Assembly: GCF_000757825.1 (NCBI RefSeq)
Contig: NZ_CP009451.1
Coordinates: 248,001 to 312,000 of the forward strand
Direction: 5' to 3'
Origin: Cedecea neteri
GTDB lineage: Bacteria; Pseudomonadota; Gammaproteobacteria; Enterobacterales; Enterobacteriaceae
DNA length: 64,000 nucleotides
Positions 32,922 through 42,990 of this stretch are shown piece after piece. The position numbers and the translations under genes were made by a program. Each line of letters opens with the position of its first letter. Position 1 is the stretch's first letter. Under the pieces are notes generated by a model. The model made no database searches. It saw nothing but the letters and a program-made list of their open reading frames with translations, and had not been told where the DNA came from.

Positions 32922-34133
32922 ATGGCTAAGCATATTCCGTTTAAATTGATTCTTGAAAAAGCAAACCACTACCAGCAGGACATGACCCGTTTCCTGCGCG
33001 ATATGATTGCCATTCCGAGCGAAAGCAGCGACGAAAAACGCGTCGTTCACCGTATAAAAGAAGAGATGGAGAAAGTCGGCTTCGACAAAGTAGAAATTGA
33101 CCCAATGGGCAACGTACTGGGCTATATCGGTCACGGCCCGCGCCTGGTGGCAATGGATGCGCATATTGATACCGTAGGTATCGGCAACGTCAAAAACTGG
33201 AGCTTTGATCCGTATCAGGGGATGGAAACCGATGAGCTGATTGGCGGTCGCGGCGCGTCTGACCAGGAAGGCGGAATGGCATCGATGGTTTATGCCGGGA
33301 AAATCATCAAAGATCTCGGTCTGGAAGACGAATATACACTGCTGGTTACCGGCACGGTGCAGGAAGAAGACTGCGACGGCCTGTGCTGGCAGTACATCAT
33401 TGAACAGTCCGGTATCCGCCCGGAATTTGTCGTCAGTACCGAGCCAACCGACTGTCAAATCTATCGCGGGCATCGCGGGCGTATGGAAATTCGCGTCGAT
33501 GTCCAGGGCGTCAGCTGCCACGGCTCTGCGCCAGAACGCGGTGATAATGCCATTTTCAAAATGGGCCCAATCCTTAACGAGTTGCAGGGGCTTTCACAGA
33601 ATCTGGGTAATGACGAGTTCCTCGGCAAAGGTACCCTGACCGTTTCCGAAATTTTCTTTACCTCCCCAAGTCGTTGTGCGGTGGCTGACAGCTGTGCGGT
33701 GTCTATCGACCGTCGTCTGACATGGGGGGAAACATGGGAAGGGGCGCTGGAAGAAATACGCGCCCTGCCGGCGGTACAAAACGCGGGGGCAGCCGTGTCG
33801 ATGTATCACTACGATCGCCCGTCATGGACTGGCCTTGTGTACCCAACCGAATGCTACTTCCCAACCTGGAAAGTTGAAGAAAACCACTTCACCGTCCGGG
33901 CGTTGAGCAATGCCTACGAAGGTCTGTTCGGCAAAGCGCCGGTGGTTGATAAATGGACATTCTCCACCAACGGCGTGTCTATCATGGGCCGCCACGGTAT
34001 TCCGGTCATCGGTTTTGGCCCTGGCAAAGAGCCTGAAGCCCATGCGCCAAATGAAAAAACCTGGAAATCACATCTGGTGACCTGTGCTGCGATGTATGCC
34101 TCCATCCCTCTGAGCTGGCTGGCAACCGAGTAG
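32922..34133 (+). CDS. ygeY: M20-family metallohydrolase YgeY
   Basis: 403 residues of the ArgE/DapE/CPG2 family. Zinc-site landmarks are [10 protein letters not shown] (His-Asp), the bridging acidic region SDQEGGMAS and catalytic TVQEEDCDG, with a dimerisation insert in the middle. It probably hydrolyses an N-acyl or N-carbamoyl intermediate of purine breakdown, upstream of the diaminopropionate step. It matches E. coli YgeY. The ribosome site is GGAG; 33 bp follow ygeX. Confidence 0.92.
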   Translation: MAKHIPFKLILEKANHYQQDMTRFLRDMIAIPSESSDEKRVVHRIKEEMEKVGFDKVEIDPMGNVLGYIGHGPRLVAMDAHIDTVGIGNVKNWSFDPYQGMETDELIGGRGASDQEGGMASMVYAGKIIKDLGLEDEYTLLVTGTVQEEDCDGLCWQYIIEQSGIRPEFVVSTEPTDCQIYRGHRGRMEIRVDVQGVSCHGSAPERGDNAIFKMGPILNELQGLSQNLGNDEFLGKGTLTVSEIFFTSPSRCAVADSCAVSIDRRLTWGETWEGALEEIRALPAVQNAGAAVSMYHYDRPSWTGLVYPTECYFPTWKVEENHFTVRALSNAYEGLFGKAPVVDKWTFSTNGVSIMGRHGIPVIGFGPGKEPEAHAPNEKTWKSHLVTCAAMYASIPLSWLATE

Positions 34134-34149
34134 CTCTGCCCCGTCATTC

Positions 34150-34171
34150 CTCCCGTCGTTCGCGGCGGGAG
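34150..34171 (+). other. UUCG-tetraloop hairpin between ygeY and hyuA
   Basis: Nine-pair GC stem CTCCCGTCG / CGGCGGGAG around TTCG, with no T run. A second extra-stable intergenic hairpin in this operon, suggesting differential mRNA stability. Confidence 0.45.
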
Positions 34172-34184
34172 TCTGGAGTTCTCT

Positions 34185-35600
34185 ATGCGCGTATTGATTA
34201 AAAACGGCATTGTGGTCAACGCTGACGGCCAGGCAAAACAGGACCTCCTGATTGAGAATGGCCTGGTCAGCCAGCTTGCCGATGATATAGACGAAATCAC
34301 CGTGGAGCAGCCCTGCGAAATTATCGATGCCAGCGGATGTTATGTGATGCCCGGCGGCGTTGATGTTCACACTCACTTCAATATTGATACCGGGCTGGCC
34401 CGCAGCTGCGACGACTTCTTTACCGGCACTCGCGCAGCGGCCTGCGGTGGCACGACCACTATTGTTGATCATATGGGCTTTGGTCCGGTGGGCTGCAGGT
34501 TGCGCCATCAGCTTGAAACCTACCATGGTTACGCAGCCTACAAAGCGGTTATCGATTACAGCTTTCACGGCGTGATTCAGCATATTAACCACGCCATCCT
34601 CGATGAAATTCCAATGATGGTTGAAGCGGGGATCAGCAGCTTCAAGCTCTATCTCACCTACCAGTACAAACTCAACGATGATGAAGTACTTCAGGCGTTG
34701 CGGCATCTGCATCGCGCCGGAGCTCTGGCCACCGTTCACCCTGAAAATGATGCCGCAATAGCCCGCAAACGCGCTGAGTTTTTAGCAGCAGGTAACACCG
34801 CCCCCCGCTATCACGCTCTTAGCCGTCCGTTAGAATGTGAAGCGGAAGCCATTGCCCGCATGATCAATCTCGCCCAGCTCGCGGGTAATGCACCGCTGTA
34901 TATCGTGCATCTCTCTAACGGTCTGGGGCTGGAATATCTGCGTCTTGCCCGTTCGCGCCACCAGCCGGTGTGGGTCGAAACCTGCCCGCAGTACCTTCTG
35001 CTGGATGACCGCTGCTACGAACGTGAAGATGCGTTGAAGTATCTGCTCAGCCCACCACTGCGCAATGCCAGCAATAACGATGCGCTGTGGTGCGGCATTG
35101 CCGAGGGCCAAATTGACGTGCTGGCGACCGACCACTGTGCGTTTTCTATGGCGCAGCGGCTGCATCTTTCCGGCGGTGATTTTAGCCGCTGTCCGAATGG
35201 CCTGCCGGGCGTAGAAAACCGCCTGCTGCTGCTGTTTTCGCACGGCGTGATGACCGGGCGAATAACGCCTGAGCATTTTGTCTCGCTCACCAGTGCTAAC
35301 CCGGCAAAACTCTTTGGCCTGTGGCCGCAAAAAGGTCGACTTGCTCCCGGAGCCGATGGCGATGTGGTGATTATCGATCCGCGTCGAACCACGACCATTC
35401 GCCACGAAATGCTGCACGACAACGCAGATTATTCACCGTGGGAAGGCTTTGTCTGTCAGGGCTCTATTCGCCAGACTTTGTCTCACGGTCGGATAATTTT
35501 TAATAACGGCAGCTTCACCGGCATCGCAGGTCAGGGGCGTTTTATCCGCCGAGCCCCCTTTTCCGCCGCCCATTTACCAATGCGCGGCAATGCATCCTAA
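34185..35600 (+). CDS. hyuA: Dihydropyrimidinase / D-phenylhydantoinase
   Basis: 471 residues, cyclic amidohydrolase family with a binuclear zinc site: VDVHTHFN, the lysine that is carbamylated in SSFKLYLTYQ, VHPEN, IVHLSN and the catalytic aspartate in ATDHCAFS. E. coli HyuA hydrolyses 5-substituted hydantoins; in this setting it would open a hydantoin or related ring formed from urate. Fourth gene of the operon, 12 bp before the carbamate kinase gene. Confidence 0.93.
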   Translation: MRVLIKNGIVVNADGQAKQDLLIENGLVSQLADDIDEITVEQPCEIIDASGCYVMPGGVDVHTHFNIDTGLARSCDDFFTGTRAAACGGTTTIVDHMGFGPVGCRLRHQLETYHGYAAYKAVIDYSFHGVIQHINHAILDEIPMMVEAGISSFKLYLTYQYKLNDDEVLQALRHLHRAGALATVHPENDAAIARKRAEFLAAGNTAPRYHALSRPLECEAEAIARMINLAQLAGNAPLYIVHLSNGLGLEYLRLARSRHQPVWVETCPQYLLLDDRCYEREDALKYLLSPPLRNASNNDALWCGIAEGQIDVLATDHCAFSMAQRLHLSGGDFSRCPNGLPGVENRLLLLFSHGVMTGRITPEHFVSLTSANPAKLFGLWPQKGRLAPGADGDVVIIDPRRTTTIRHEMLHDNADYSPWEGFVCQGSIRQTLSHGRIIFNNGSFTGIAGQGRFIRRAPFSAAHLPMRGNAS

Positions 35601-35612
35601 AGTGAGGAATCC

Positions 35613-36545
35613 ATGAGTAAAAGAATTGTGCTCGCCCTCGGCGGCAACGCCTTAGGCGAGGATCTGGCCGGGCAAATGCAGGCCGTAAAACAAACATCGC
35701 AAGCTATCGTCGACCTGATTGCTCAAGGCCATCAGGTAGTCGTCACCCACGGCAATGGGCCGCAGGTAGGGATGATTAACCTGGCTTTCGAAGCCGCCGC
35801 CAAAACCGATGCACATACGCCAATGCTGCCGATGTCGGTCTGTGTGGCACTCAGCCAGGGCTATATTGGTTACGATCTCCAAAACGCTCTGCGTGAAGAG
35901 TTACTGTCTCGCAATATGCATATTCCCGTGGCGACGCTGATTACTCAGGTGGAAGTGGATGCCAACGATCCGGCGTTCAATAATCCAACCAAACCTATCG
36001 GTTCGTTTTTCAACAAGGAAGAGGCAGACCAGCTTTCCCTTAAGGGGTATGTGCTGAAAGAAGATGCCGGACGTGGCTACCGCCGGGTCGTCGCCTCGCC
36101 AAAACCGATTGATATCATTGAAAAAGAAACGGTTAAAGCGATGATGGATGCCTGCCACGTAGTGATCACCGCCGGCGGCGGCGGGATCCCGGTGATCCGC
36201 GAAGGTAACCATCTGCGGGGCGCTAGCGCGGTTATCGACAAAGACTGGGCCAGTGCCAGGCTGGCGGCGATGATTGACGCAGATATGCTGATAATCCTTA
36301 CGGCGGTGGAAAAAGTGGCCATCAACTTCGGTAAACCAAACGAACAGTGGCTGGATAATTTGTCGCTGAGCGATGCCGAGCGATTTATTGCTGCAGGCCA
36401 TTTCGCCAAAGGTTCAATGTTGCCGAAGGTGGAGGCCGCCGCTTCTTTTGCCCGTTCACGCCCTGGTCGCAAAGCGCTGATCACCGTATTGAGCAAAGCA
36501 AAAGAAGGTATTGAGGGTAAAACAGGGACCGTCATTCAGGGGTAG
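35613..36545 (+). CDS. yqeA: Carbamate kinase
   Basis: 310 residues of the amino-acid kinase family, matching E. coli YqeA. Landmarks: LALGGNALGEDL at the N-terminus, THGNGPQVG, PKPIDIIE, ITAGGGGIPVI and KGSMLPKVEAA. It makes ATP and carbamate from carbamoyl phosphate, so it would harvest energy from the YgeW reaction. Last gene of the ygeW operon; ribosome site GTGAGG. Confidence 0.93.
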   Translation: MSKRIVLALGGNALGEDLAGQMQAVKQTSQAIVDLIAQGHQVVVTHGNGPQVGMINLAFEAAAKTDAHTPMLPMSVCVALSQGYIGYDLQNALREELLSRNMHIPVATLITQVEVDANDPAFNNPTKPIGSFFNKEEADQLSLKGYVLKEDAGRGYRRVVASPKPIDIIEKETVKAMMDACHVVITAGGGGIPVIREGNHLRGASAVIDKDWASARLAAMIDADMLIILTAVEKVAINFGKPNEQWLDNLSLSDAERFIAAGHFAKGSMLPKVEAAASFARSRPGRKALITVLSKAKEGIEGKTGTVIQG

Positions 36546-36556
36546 GTTAACTAATC

Positions 36557-36586
36557 TGGCCAACACATTACACATCGTGTCGGCCA
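36557..36586. terminator. Hairpin between convergent yqeA and yqeB
   Basis: TGGCC-A-ACAC pairs with GTGT-C-GGCCA around a 10-base loop. It is positioned between two converging stop codons and has only short T/A runs. Likely a bidirectional terminator. Confidence 0.55.
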
Positions 36587-36602
36587 AATTAACAAAGCGA
36601 GA

Positions 36603-38228
36603 TCAGGCCATCGTCAGTAACGTTTTATTCTTCTTCACGTTTTGATTCATTAAGGTCATCAATGCCTCAAGCACCCCACCGCCTATCGCACGGGCTTTAT
36701 CCGACACGCTGGTGTAATCCGCCTTCTCGCCCCGAGGATCGATATCACTAATCTTAAAACCGGTATCCACCACCAGCCCGTCGTTCAATAAGCCTCGAAC
36801 CATGCCGCTTAACGGTGCCAGGATCTCTACATCGCCTACGGTAGCAATCACCTCACCTTCACTGACAATATCCCCCAGCTGCACTCGGGAACACATTACG
36901 CCCGCACCCGGCGAGCGAATCACCCGCCTTGAGGTGTGCCCCATGATATTCCCCGGTACGCCAGTATTTTCCTGCGACCGGCCCTCATATATGACCTTCC
37001 CCAGCCAGTGACCGCGATTCGTTTCAATCACTGCGTGACAGTCCTGCCCGGCGTTAAAGCCAGGACCAAGCGCGATAACCGCTGGCGCCAGTTCCCGGTG
37101 CGTGCCCAGATTTTCTTTCGCCAGGATAGCATCCACCACACAGCCTGGCTGCAGTTCCTGAAGGGATTCGCATAGCGGGTCGACAAGCACCGGAATCGCG
37201 CCATTATCCGCTAGTCGCAGCGCTTCCTGCACCGTAGAGACACGTTTCGCTTTTACCCCTTCAACCGTCATTTCACCGTCAAATACCGCCTGAGCAAACG
37301 CAACGGTACGGCGGATAACCGTGGGTTTTTCAACTTCCAGCATGATGACCTTAAAGCCCGCGTGCCATAGCCGCAGCGCCACGCCGGTGGCGATATCGCC
37401 AGCGCCACGGATCGCAACCCGCAGCGGCCGGGACGGTATTTCCGTGCTCATCATCAGCCCGCCTGGAGCCTTGTTTTTAACCTGTAAAATCTCGGCCAGC
37501 ACGCTTATGGCAATCTCATTCGGCGTTTCTGCGCCAATGTTATAGCCCACCGGGGCATGTAATCGGGCAATTTTCTCTTCCGCCACGCCGTTTTCACGCA
37601 GCTGGCGCAAAAAGACCTGCACCTTACGTTGGCTCGCCAGCAGCCCCAGCCAGGCGCCTGGCAGCGCTATAAGCCGGTCTAAGGCTTCACGATCTTTATT
37701 ATTGGTGGCAATCAGCACAAAATTATCGGGGCGAATTGCCAGTTTCTCTACCGCAGCACTGAAGGTGTCCGCATGTAGTAGCTGCGTTAGCGGCGGAAAA
37801 AATGCGGGGTTAAGACTTTCCGGATAGATATCCGCCACTGAGATTTCAAATCCCAGCAGTGCGGCACTTTGGGCGACTGCACGGTTAACGTGCCCTGCGC
37901 CAATAAGTACCAGCCGCGGGCGCAGGCCGTGAACGCTGATATATACCGACATCGCACCGCCGCAGTCAGAGCCCACGGCGTCGTTGCCGTTTCTCACCAT
38001 ACGGCCATGAAACATTCTTGCGGCTTTTTCATTAATCGCTTCAAGCGCTTCATCAATGACCCTGCGCTCCACCATGCCGCCTCCGATAGTTCCCAGGATA
38101 CTGCCATCATCGAGGATCAACATTTGAGCGGAATGCCGTGGCGTGGAACCTCTGCTATCGACAATCTGAGCCAAAGCAAAGGGACGGTTTTGTTCTTCCA
38201 GTCTTGCAGCTTCTGAGAAAATATTCAT
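36603..38228 (-). CDS. yqeB: Selenium-dependent molybdenum hydroxylase maturation protein YqeB (XdhC-like)
   Basis: 541 residues, equal to E. coli YqeB. The first half is XdhC/CoxI-like (GSTPRHSAQMLI, GTIGGGMVERR, SDCGGAMSV, NAD-type loop LIGAGHVNRAVAQSAALLG); the second half (about 270 on) is the EF2563/YqeB domain with AIRGAGDIATGVALRLWHAG. Such proteins travel with selD and labile-selenium molybdenum hydroxylases and are thought to help place sulfur or selenium on the cofactor. ATG 38228 matches the family start, rather than 38255. It is likely co-transcribed with yqeC 42 bp upstream. Confidence 0.92.
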   Translation of the reverse strand: MNIFSEAARLEEQNRPFALAQIVDSRGSTPRHSAQMLILDDGSILGTIGGGMVERRVIDEALEAINEKAARMFHGRMVRNGNDAVGSDCGGAMSVYISVHGLRPRLVLIGAGHVNRAVAQSAALLGFEISVADIYPESLNPAFFPPLTQLLHADTFSAAVEKLAIRPDNFVLIATNNKDREALDRLIALPGAWLGLLASQRKVQVFLRQLRENGVAEEKIARLHAPVGYNIGAETPNEIAISVLAEILQVKNKAPGGLMMSTEIPSRPLRVAIRGAGDIATGVALRLWHAGFKVIMLEVEKPTVIRRTVAFAQAVFDGEMTVEGVKAKRVSTVQEALRLADNGAIPVLVDPLCESLQELQPGCVVDAILAKENLGTHRELAPAVIALGPGFNAGQDCHAVIETNRGHWLGKVIYEGRSQENTGVPGNIMGHTSRRVIRSPGAGVMCSRVQLGDIVSEGEVIATVGDVEILAPLSGMVRGLLNDGLVVDTGFKISDIDPRGEKADYTSVSDKARAIGGGVLEALMTLMNQNVKKNKTLLTMA

Positions 38229-38270
38229 AACAACCTCAAATGGATATCCTTTCATTACCCCGAAATGGAG

Positions 38271-39029
38271 TCACTTTCTCACTCGTCTGCGCGTAATGGC
38301 CTGGTTCTCCTGTACCGACCCGGCCCATATCACGTCTACCGCACCGCCTGTCAACAGATCACCTTCCTGTAAATTCTCATTTTGAGAAAGTTGGTTAAGC
38401 AGCCAGATGCGTCGACAACCCGGCGGTGTTCCTTTGAACGCGCCCTGTGGATGTTGAATCAGGCGATGCAGCATGGGCCAATTCAGCCTGTCACCCTCGG
38501 AGGAACCGGTTATGCGGGAAAAAAAGGGCCAGCGATGCACTGTCGCTGGCCCAAGGGCTTTTCCAAGCATACCAGCGCCCGTGATAGCAACTACGCAACA
38601 ACAGGATAATGGGATGCAAGGTTCATGCTCATTTGGCGCTTTTATGGCAAAACCGTGAGCACCGTCCGCTTCTACCAGCACAACGTCAACATTACCTGCA
38701 GCCAGCAAGGCATCAAGCTGCGCGGGCGTAAAACCTTTGACCTTGCCCACGTTCGGCAACCAGGCTGAAAAACAAGCTTGCAGAGGGCTTTGCCATACCT
38801 CTGCGGGTAAAGCCAGGGGATCGCGACAGAAGGTAACCGGCAGGTGCCGCGGCAGGAACATATGAGTGGTGGTTGTTAGCAGAACTCGTCGCCCTGCCTG
38901 CTGCAATACCCTCGCCAGCCATAATAAAGTACTGGTTTTCCCTCCCGCCCCAACGGCAGAAATTAGCAACGGGCCGACGGTGACGTTTAAATCACAAAAA
39001 AGTACGCCTGCATGAGGTATATTTTCCAT
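38271..39029 (-). CDS. yqeC: Selenium cofactor biosynthesis protein YqeC
   Basis: 252 residues. P-loop-like AVGAGGKTSTLLWLARVL near the N-terminus and LVEADGAHGFAIKAPNEHEP in the middle are the YqeC family signatures. The family is tied to selenium-dependent molybdenum hydroxylases. The frame is open to 39203 but ATG 39029 matches the family length (about 256). It is divergent from mocA with only 34 bp between starts, so promoters may overlap the opposite coding region. Confidence 0.88.
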   Translation of the reverse strand: MENIPHAGVLFCDLNVTVGPLLISAVGAGGKTSTLLWLARVLQQAGRRVLLTTTTHMFLPRHLPVTFCRDPLALPAEVWQSPLQACFSAWLPNVGKVKGFTPAQLDALLAAGNVDVVLVEADGAHGFAIKAPNEHEPCIPLSCCCVVAITGAGMLGKALGPATVHRWPFFSRITGSSEGDRLNWPMLHRLIQHPQGAFKGTPPGCRRIWLLNQLSQNENLQEGDLLTGGAVDVIWAGSVQENQAITRRRVRK

Positions 39030-39063
39030 TGTGTTTTGACGACTCCATAATGTTGAAGGGGAT

Positions 39064-39651
39064 ATGAAACAAGTCGACTGTATTATTCCTGCTGCAGGCC
39101 TTTCTTCACGCATGGGCCAATGGAAAATGATGTTACCCTGGCACAGTGGCACAATACTTGACGCAAGCATTAAAAATGCGCAGCAATTTTGTTCGCATAT
39201 CATTCTGGTGACAGGTCATCGCCATGAAGAGCTTGAAGCTCGATATTTTCGACAACCCGGCATTACCCTTGTTCATAATCCAGATTATCAACAAGGGCTT
39301 TTTTCATCGGTATCCGTGGGCGTAAATAAGGCCGCGGCAGATTATTGCTTCATTAGCCTGGGAGATTTGCCCTGCCTGCATCGGAACGTATTCGACTCAC
39401 TGTGGGAACAACGAATTAATGGCGCATTACTGCCTCAGTACCAGGGGACGCCGGGCCACCCAATTCTGGCGAAACGTGATATTTTGCAGAAATGTTTACA
39501 ACACTATAGCGGGCAGTCAGTTCGTTGCGCCCTGCTGGCCAACAAGCATAAAATTATAGCGCTGGATTATCCTGAAATTATTTTTGATGTCGACACACCA
39601 GAAGACTTCAGCCGCCTGCAGCATTATCAAAAGCCCCCCAACCGTCAGTGA
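39064..39651 (+). CDS. mocA: Molybdenum cofactor cytidylyltransferase
   Basis: 195 residues, as E. coli MocA (192). MobA-like nucleotidyltransferase fold: IIPAAGLSSRMGQWKMMLPW (CTP and cofactor binding), ISLGDLPCL acidic metal motif and GHPILA. It converts Mo-molybdopterin to the cytosine dinucleotide form used by xanthine dehydrogenase-family enzymes, matching the molybdenum hydroxylase at 51.1-54.8 kb. AAGGGG precedes the ATG. Confidence 0.92.
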   Translation: MKQVDCIIPAAGLSSRMGQWKMMLPWHSGTILDASIKNAQQFCSHIILVTGHRHEELEARYFRQPGITLVHNPDYQQGLFSSVSVGVNKAAADYCFISLGDLPCLHRNVFDSLWEQRINGALLPQYQGTPGHPILAKRDILQKCLQHYSGQSVRCALLANKHKIIALDYPEIIFDVDTPEDFSRLQHYQKPPNRQ

Positions 39652-39653
39652 AA

Positions 39654-39668
39654 TTATCATATTGATAG
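39654..39668. promoter_or_regulatory. Dyad TTATCA-N3-TGATAG, candidate UacR site upstream of ygfK
   Basis: One base short of the perfect dyad seen at 30133-30147, and placed about 150 bp upstream of the ygfK sigma-54 promoter, a typical enhancer distance. A further half-site TTATCAAAA lies at 39624 inside mocA. Confidence 0.5.
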
Positions 39669-39814
39669 GTAAGTATTGTTTTTGAGAAATAGGGGAAAAA
39701 GATTTTATTAAGTGATTTTAATTCGTATTTCCGCGCCCCGCTCTGGTTCACAAACCCCAAACAACATTAGATCTCACTCACAATATTTTGCCGTCTCAAT
39801 CATATAAAAAATAC

Positions 39815-39831
39815 CTGGTGTGATTGTTGCT
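39815..39831 (+). promoter_or_regulatory. Sigma-54 type promoter of ygfK-ssnA
   Basis: CTGGTGTGATTGTTGCT: GG and GC exactly 10 bases apart, with a perfect TTGCT -12 box. The predicted transcript start (about 39842) leaves a 56-base leader before the ygfK ATG at 39898 and excludes translation from the upstream ATT/ATG region. Confidence 0.75.
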
Positions 39832-39897
39832 ACTCCTCTCCCTAACCGCCGGTTCTCCGGCTTATTCGATTTAACAGGTCAGCCTAAGGAGAGGATT

Positions 39898-42800
39898 ATG
39901 GGAGATATCATGCGCCCCATTCCGTTTGAGGATTTATTGACGCGCATTTTTGATGAATACCACAATCACCAGTCTATCTTCGGTATTCCAGAACAGCAGT
40001 TTTATTCCCCCGCCAGCCAACAGCGCCTGAGTGTTTTTGGCGAGACGTGTGTAACCCCTGTCGGCCCTGCTGCCGGGCCGCACACTCAGCTGGCGCAAAA
40101 CATTATTACCGCCTGGCTGACCGGCGGGAGGTTTATTGAGCTGAAAACGGTTCAAATCCTCGACCGGCTGGAACTGGAAAAACCTTGTATCGATGCGGAA
40201 GATGAATGCTTTAACACCGAATGGTCGACGGAATTCACGCTTCTGAAGGCGTGGGATGAATATCTGAAAGCCTGGTTTATCCTGCATCTGCTGGAGAAAG
40301 TGCTGCCGCTAACGCCGGTGAAAGAAGGTAAATCGTTTATTTTCAATATGAGCGTCGGCTACAACCTGGACGGCATTAAACAACCTGCGATGCGGCAGTT
40401 TATCGATAACATGATGAACGCCGCCGGCCATCCAAAATTTGAGCAATACCGTGAAACGCTCAACCGTTGGCTGCACAATACCGACTTCTGCGCCCGTTAT
40501 CCGCAGCCTGAACTAAAGACGCTGAGCCAGTGTATCCCGGCAGATATGGTTCATGGCGTTACGCTATCGACAATGCACGGCTGCCCGCCGGACGAAATCG
40601 AAGCGATTTGCCGCTATATGCTGGAAGACAAACAGCTTAATACCTTTGTGAAGCTCAACCCAACGCTGCTGGGCTATCCACGTGTGCGTGAAATACTCGA
40701 TAGCTGCGGCTTTGATTACATTGGCCTTAATGAAGAATCATTTGATCATGACCTGAAAATTGGCCAGGCGCTGGAGATGCTGCAACGCCTGATGCAGTTA
40801 GCGAAAACGAAGAACCTTGGCTTCGGCGTGAAGCTGACCAACACGCTGGGCACGGTGAACAACAAAGGCGCGCTGCCGGGCGATGAAATGTATATGTCCG
40901 GGCGAGCCCTGTTCCCACTCTCTATCAACGTCGCTGCCCTGCTTTCCCGCGAATTTGACGGCAAACTGCCTATTTCCTATTCCGGGGGGGCGAACCAGCT
41001 TAATATCCGCGAAATTTTCGAAACCGGTATTCGCCCCATCACAATGGCAACGGATCTGCTTAAACCGGGCGGTTATCTGCGCCTGAGCGAGTGTCTGCGT
41101 GAGCTGGAGCAGTCCGATGGCTGGAATATGACGCAGGTTGATGTTGTCCGACTGAATGCGCTGGCAGAGAAAGCCGTTAGCATGGCGTATACCCAGAAAC
41201 AGTGGAAACCGGACGACCGCATCGACGTGGGCGAAAAATTACCGGTGACCGACTGTTATGTCGCCCCCTGCGTTACCGCCTGCGCCATCAAGCAGGACAT
41301 TCCGGAATACATTCGGCTGATGGGTGAACAACGCTATGCCGATGCCCTGGAGCTTATCTACCAGCGTAACGCGCTGCCGGCGATCACCGGCCATATTTGC
41401 GATCACCAGTGCCAGTACAACTGTACCCGCCTGGATTACGATAGCGCACTGAACATCCGCGAGATGAAAAAAATCGCCCTCGAAAAAGGCTGGAATGAAT
41501 ACCGGCAGCGCTGGCATAAACCTGCGGGCTCCGGGATGCGGCACCCGGTGGCGGTGATTGGGGCGGGCCCGGCCGGGCTGGCCGCGGGGTACTTCCTCGC
41601 CCGCTCAGGTTACAGTGTCACATTATTTGAGAGGGAAACTAATGCCGGTGGCGTAGTACGTAATATCATTCCGCAATTCCGTATTCCCGGCGAACTAATC
41701 CAGCAAGATATTGATTTTGTTGTGAACCACGGCGTTAACATCGTTTACGGATGCGACCCACACCTGAGTGTCGAAAAGCTTCAACAACAGGGGTTCCGCT
41801 ACGTACTGATCGGCACAGGAACCGATAAAAACAGCGGCGTGAAGCTACACGGCGATAACCAGAACGTGCATAAGTCGCTTCAGTTCCTGCGTGAATTTAA
41901 CCGTGGAGATAACCTCCATCTCGGCAAACATGTCGCTGTCGTTGGCGCCGGGAATACCGCGATGGACTGTGCCCGTGCTGCGCTCCGCGTACCCGGCGTA
42001 GAAAAAGCGACCGTGATTTACCGCCGCTCTCAGCAAGAGATGCCCGCGTGGCGCGAAGAGTACGAAGAAGCGGTACATGATGGCGTAGCGTTCCGGTTCC
42101 TCAATAACCCGGAACAGTTCGACGCCGACGGTACGCTGACCGTGCGCGTTATGGCTTTGGGTGAAATGGACGACAAAGGTCGCCGTCGCCCGGTTGAAAC
42201 CGAAGAAACCTGTACCCTGCAGGTCGACACGTTGATTACTGCCGTAGGCGAACAGCAGGACGGCGAAGCGCTGGCTGCGATGGGCATTCCGCTGGATGAA
42301 CACGGCTGGCCAGAAGTTAACGCCGACGGTGAAACTCGTCATTCTGGCGTATTCCTGATTGGCGACGTCCAGCGCGGCCCTTCCTCCATTGTTTCCGCCA
42401 TCGGCAATGCTCGTCGCGCCACCGACACCATTCTGGCCCGGGAGAACATTCGCAGCCATCACGGTGAAAAGCGCTGGAATAACGTCGATCCTGCGGAAGT
42501 CTATCGTCGCAAAGGCACCATCGTCGTGGCGCAGGCGGATAAAGACGACCGCGATGCCTTTGCCGCCCAGGAGGCTGCACGCTGCCTGGAATGTAATTAT
42601 GTGTGCAGCAAATGTGTCGACGTTTGCCCGAACCGCGCCAATGTTTCTATTGCCGTACCCGGCTTCCAGAACAGGTATCAAACTCTACACCTCGATGCTT
42701 ACTGCAACGAATGCGGCAACTGCGCTCAGTTCTGTCCGTGGCAAGGCAAGCCATACAAAGACAAAATTACCGTCTTTAGCCTGCCTCAGGACTTCAACAA

Positions 42801-42990
42801 CAGCAGCAATCCGGGGTTCCTGGTTGAAGGCAACCGCGTGCATATCCGCCAGGAGGAACGGACCTGGCTGTTAACTCTTGATGAACGAGGGCAGTTTACC
42901 AGGATACCGCCTCAGTTGGATGATATGTGCCGCATCATCAGCCACATCCACCGTCACCATCATTACCTGCTGGGAGTCGTTGAAGCATGA
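39898..42990 (+). CDS. ygfK: YgfK, Fe-S flavoprotein of anaerobic urate/purine degradation
   Basis: 1030 residues, colinear with E. coli YgfK (1032). N-terminal dihydroorotate-dehydrogenase-like barrel (VTLSTMHGCPPDEIEAICRY, NTLGTVNNKGALPG), then a cysteine region (PCVTACAIKQDIPEY, HICDHQCQYNC), a GltD-like FAD/NAD(P)H part with AVIGAGPAGLAAGYFLA near 550 and VVGAGNTAMDCARAAL near 680, and two C-terminal 4Fe-4S sets (CLECNYVCSKCVDVC, CNECGNCAQFC). YgfK is required for anaerobic urate degradation in gut bacteria and probably reduces the purine ring or an intermediate. Start 39898 follows AAGGAGAGG. Its end overlaps ssnA by ATGA. Confidence 0.93.
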   Translation: MGDIMRPIPFEDLLTRIFDEYHNHQSIFGIPEQQFYSPASQQRLSVFGETCVTPVGPAAGPHTQLAQNIITAWLTGGRFIELKTVQILDRLELEKPCIDAEDECFNTEWSTEFTLLKAWDEYLKAWFILHLLEKVLPLTPVKEGKSFIFNMSVGYNLDGIKQPAMRQFIDNMMNAAGHPKFEQYRETLNRWLHNTDFCARYPQPELKTLSQCIPADMVHGVTLSTMHGCPPDEIEAICRYMLEDKQLNTFVKLNPTLLGYPRVREILDSCGFDYIGLNEESFDHDLKIGQALEMLQRLMQLAKTKNLGFGVKLTNTLGTVNNKGALPGDEMYMSGRALFPLSINVAALLSREFDGKLPISYSGGANQLNIREIFETGIRPITMATDLLKPGGYLRLSECLRELEQSDGWNMTQVDVVRLNALAEKAVSMAYTQKQWKPDDRIDVGEKLPVTDCYVAPCVTACAIKQDIPEYIRLMGEQRYADALELIYQRNALPAITGHICDHQCQYNCTRLDYDSALNIREMKKIALEKGWNEYRQRWHKPAGSGMRHPVAVIGAGPAGLAAGYFLARSGYSVTLFERETNAGGVVRNIIPQFRIPGELIQQDIDFVVNHGVNIVYGCDPHLSVEKLQQQGFRYVLIGTGTDKNSGVKLHGDNQNVHKSLQFLREFNRGDNLHLGKHVAVVGAGNTAMDCARAALRVPGVEKATVIYRRSQQEMPAWREEYEEAVHDGVAFRFLNNPEQFDADGTLTVRVMALGEMDDKGRRRPVETEETCTLQVDTLITAVGEQQDGEALAAMGIPLDEHGWPEVNADGETRHSGVFLIGDVQRGPSSIVSAIGNARRATDTILARENIRSHHGEKRWNNVDPAEVYRRKGTIVVAQADKDDRDAFAAQEAARCLECNYVCSKCVDVCPNRANVSIAVPGFQNRYQTLHLDAYCNECGNCAQFCPWQGKPYKDKITVFSLPQDFNNSSNPGFLVEGNRVHIRQEERTWLLTLDERGQFTRIPPQLDDMCRIISHIHRHHHYLLGVVEA

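Noticed and set aside
39820..39897. Longer N-terminus of YgfK from an upstream start
   Set aside because: The upstream start lies inside the -12 region of the sigma-54 promoter, has no ribosome site, and the family starts with MGDIMRPIPFE at 39898.
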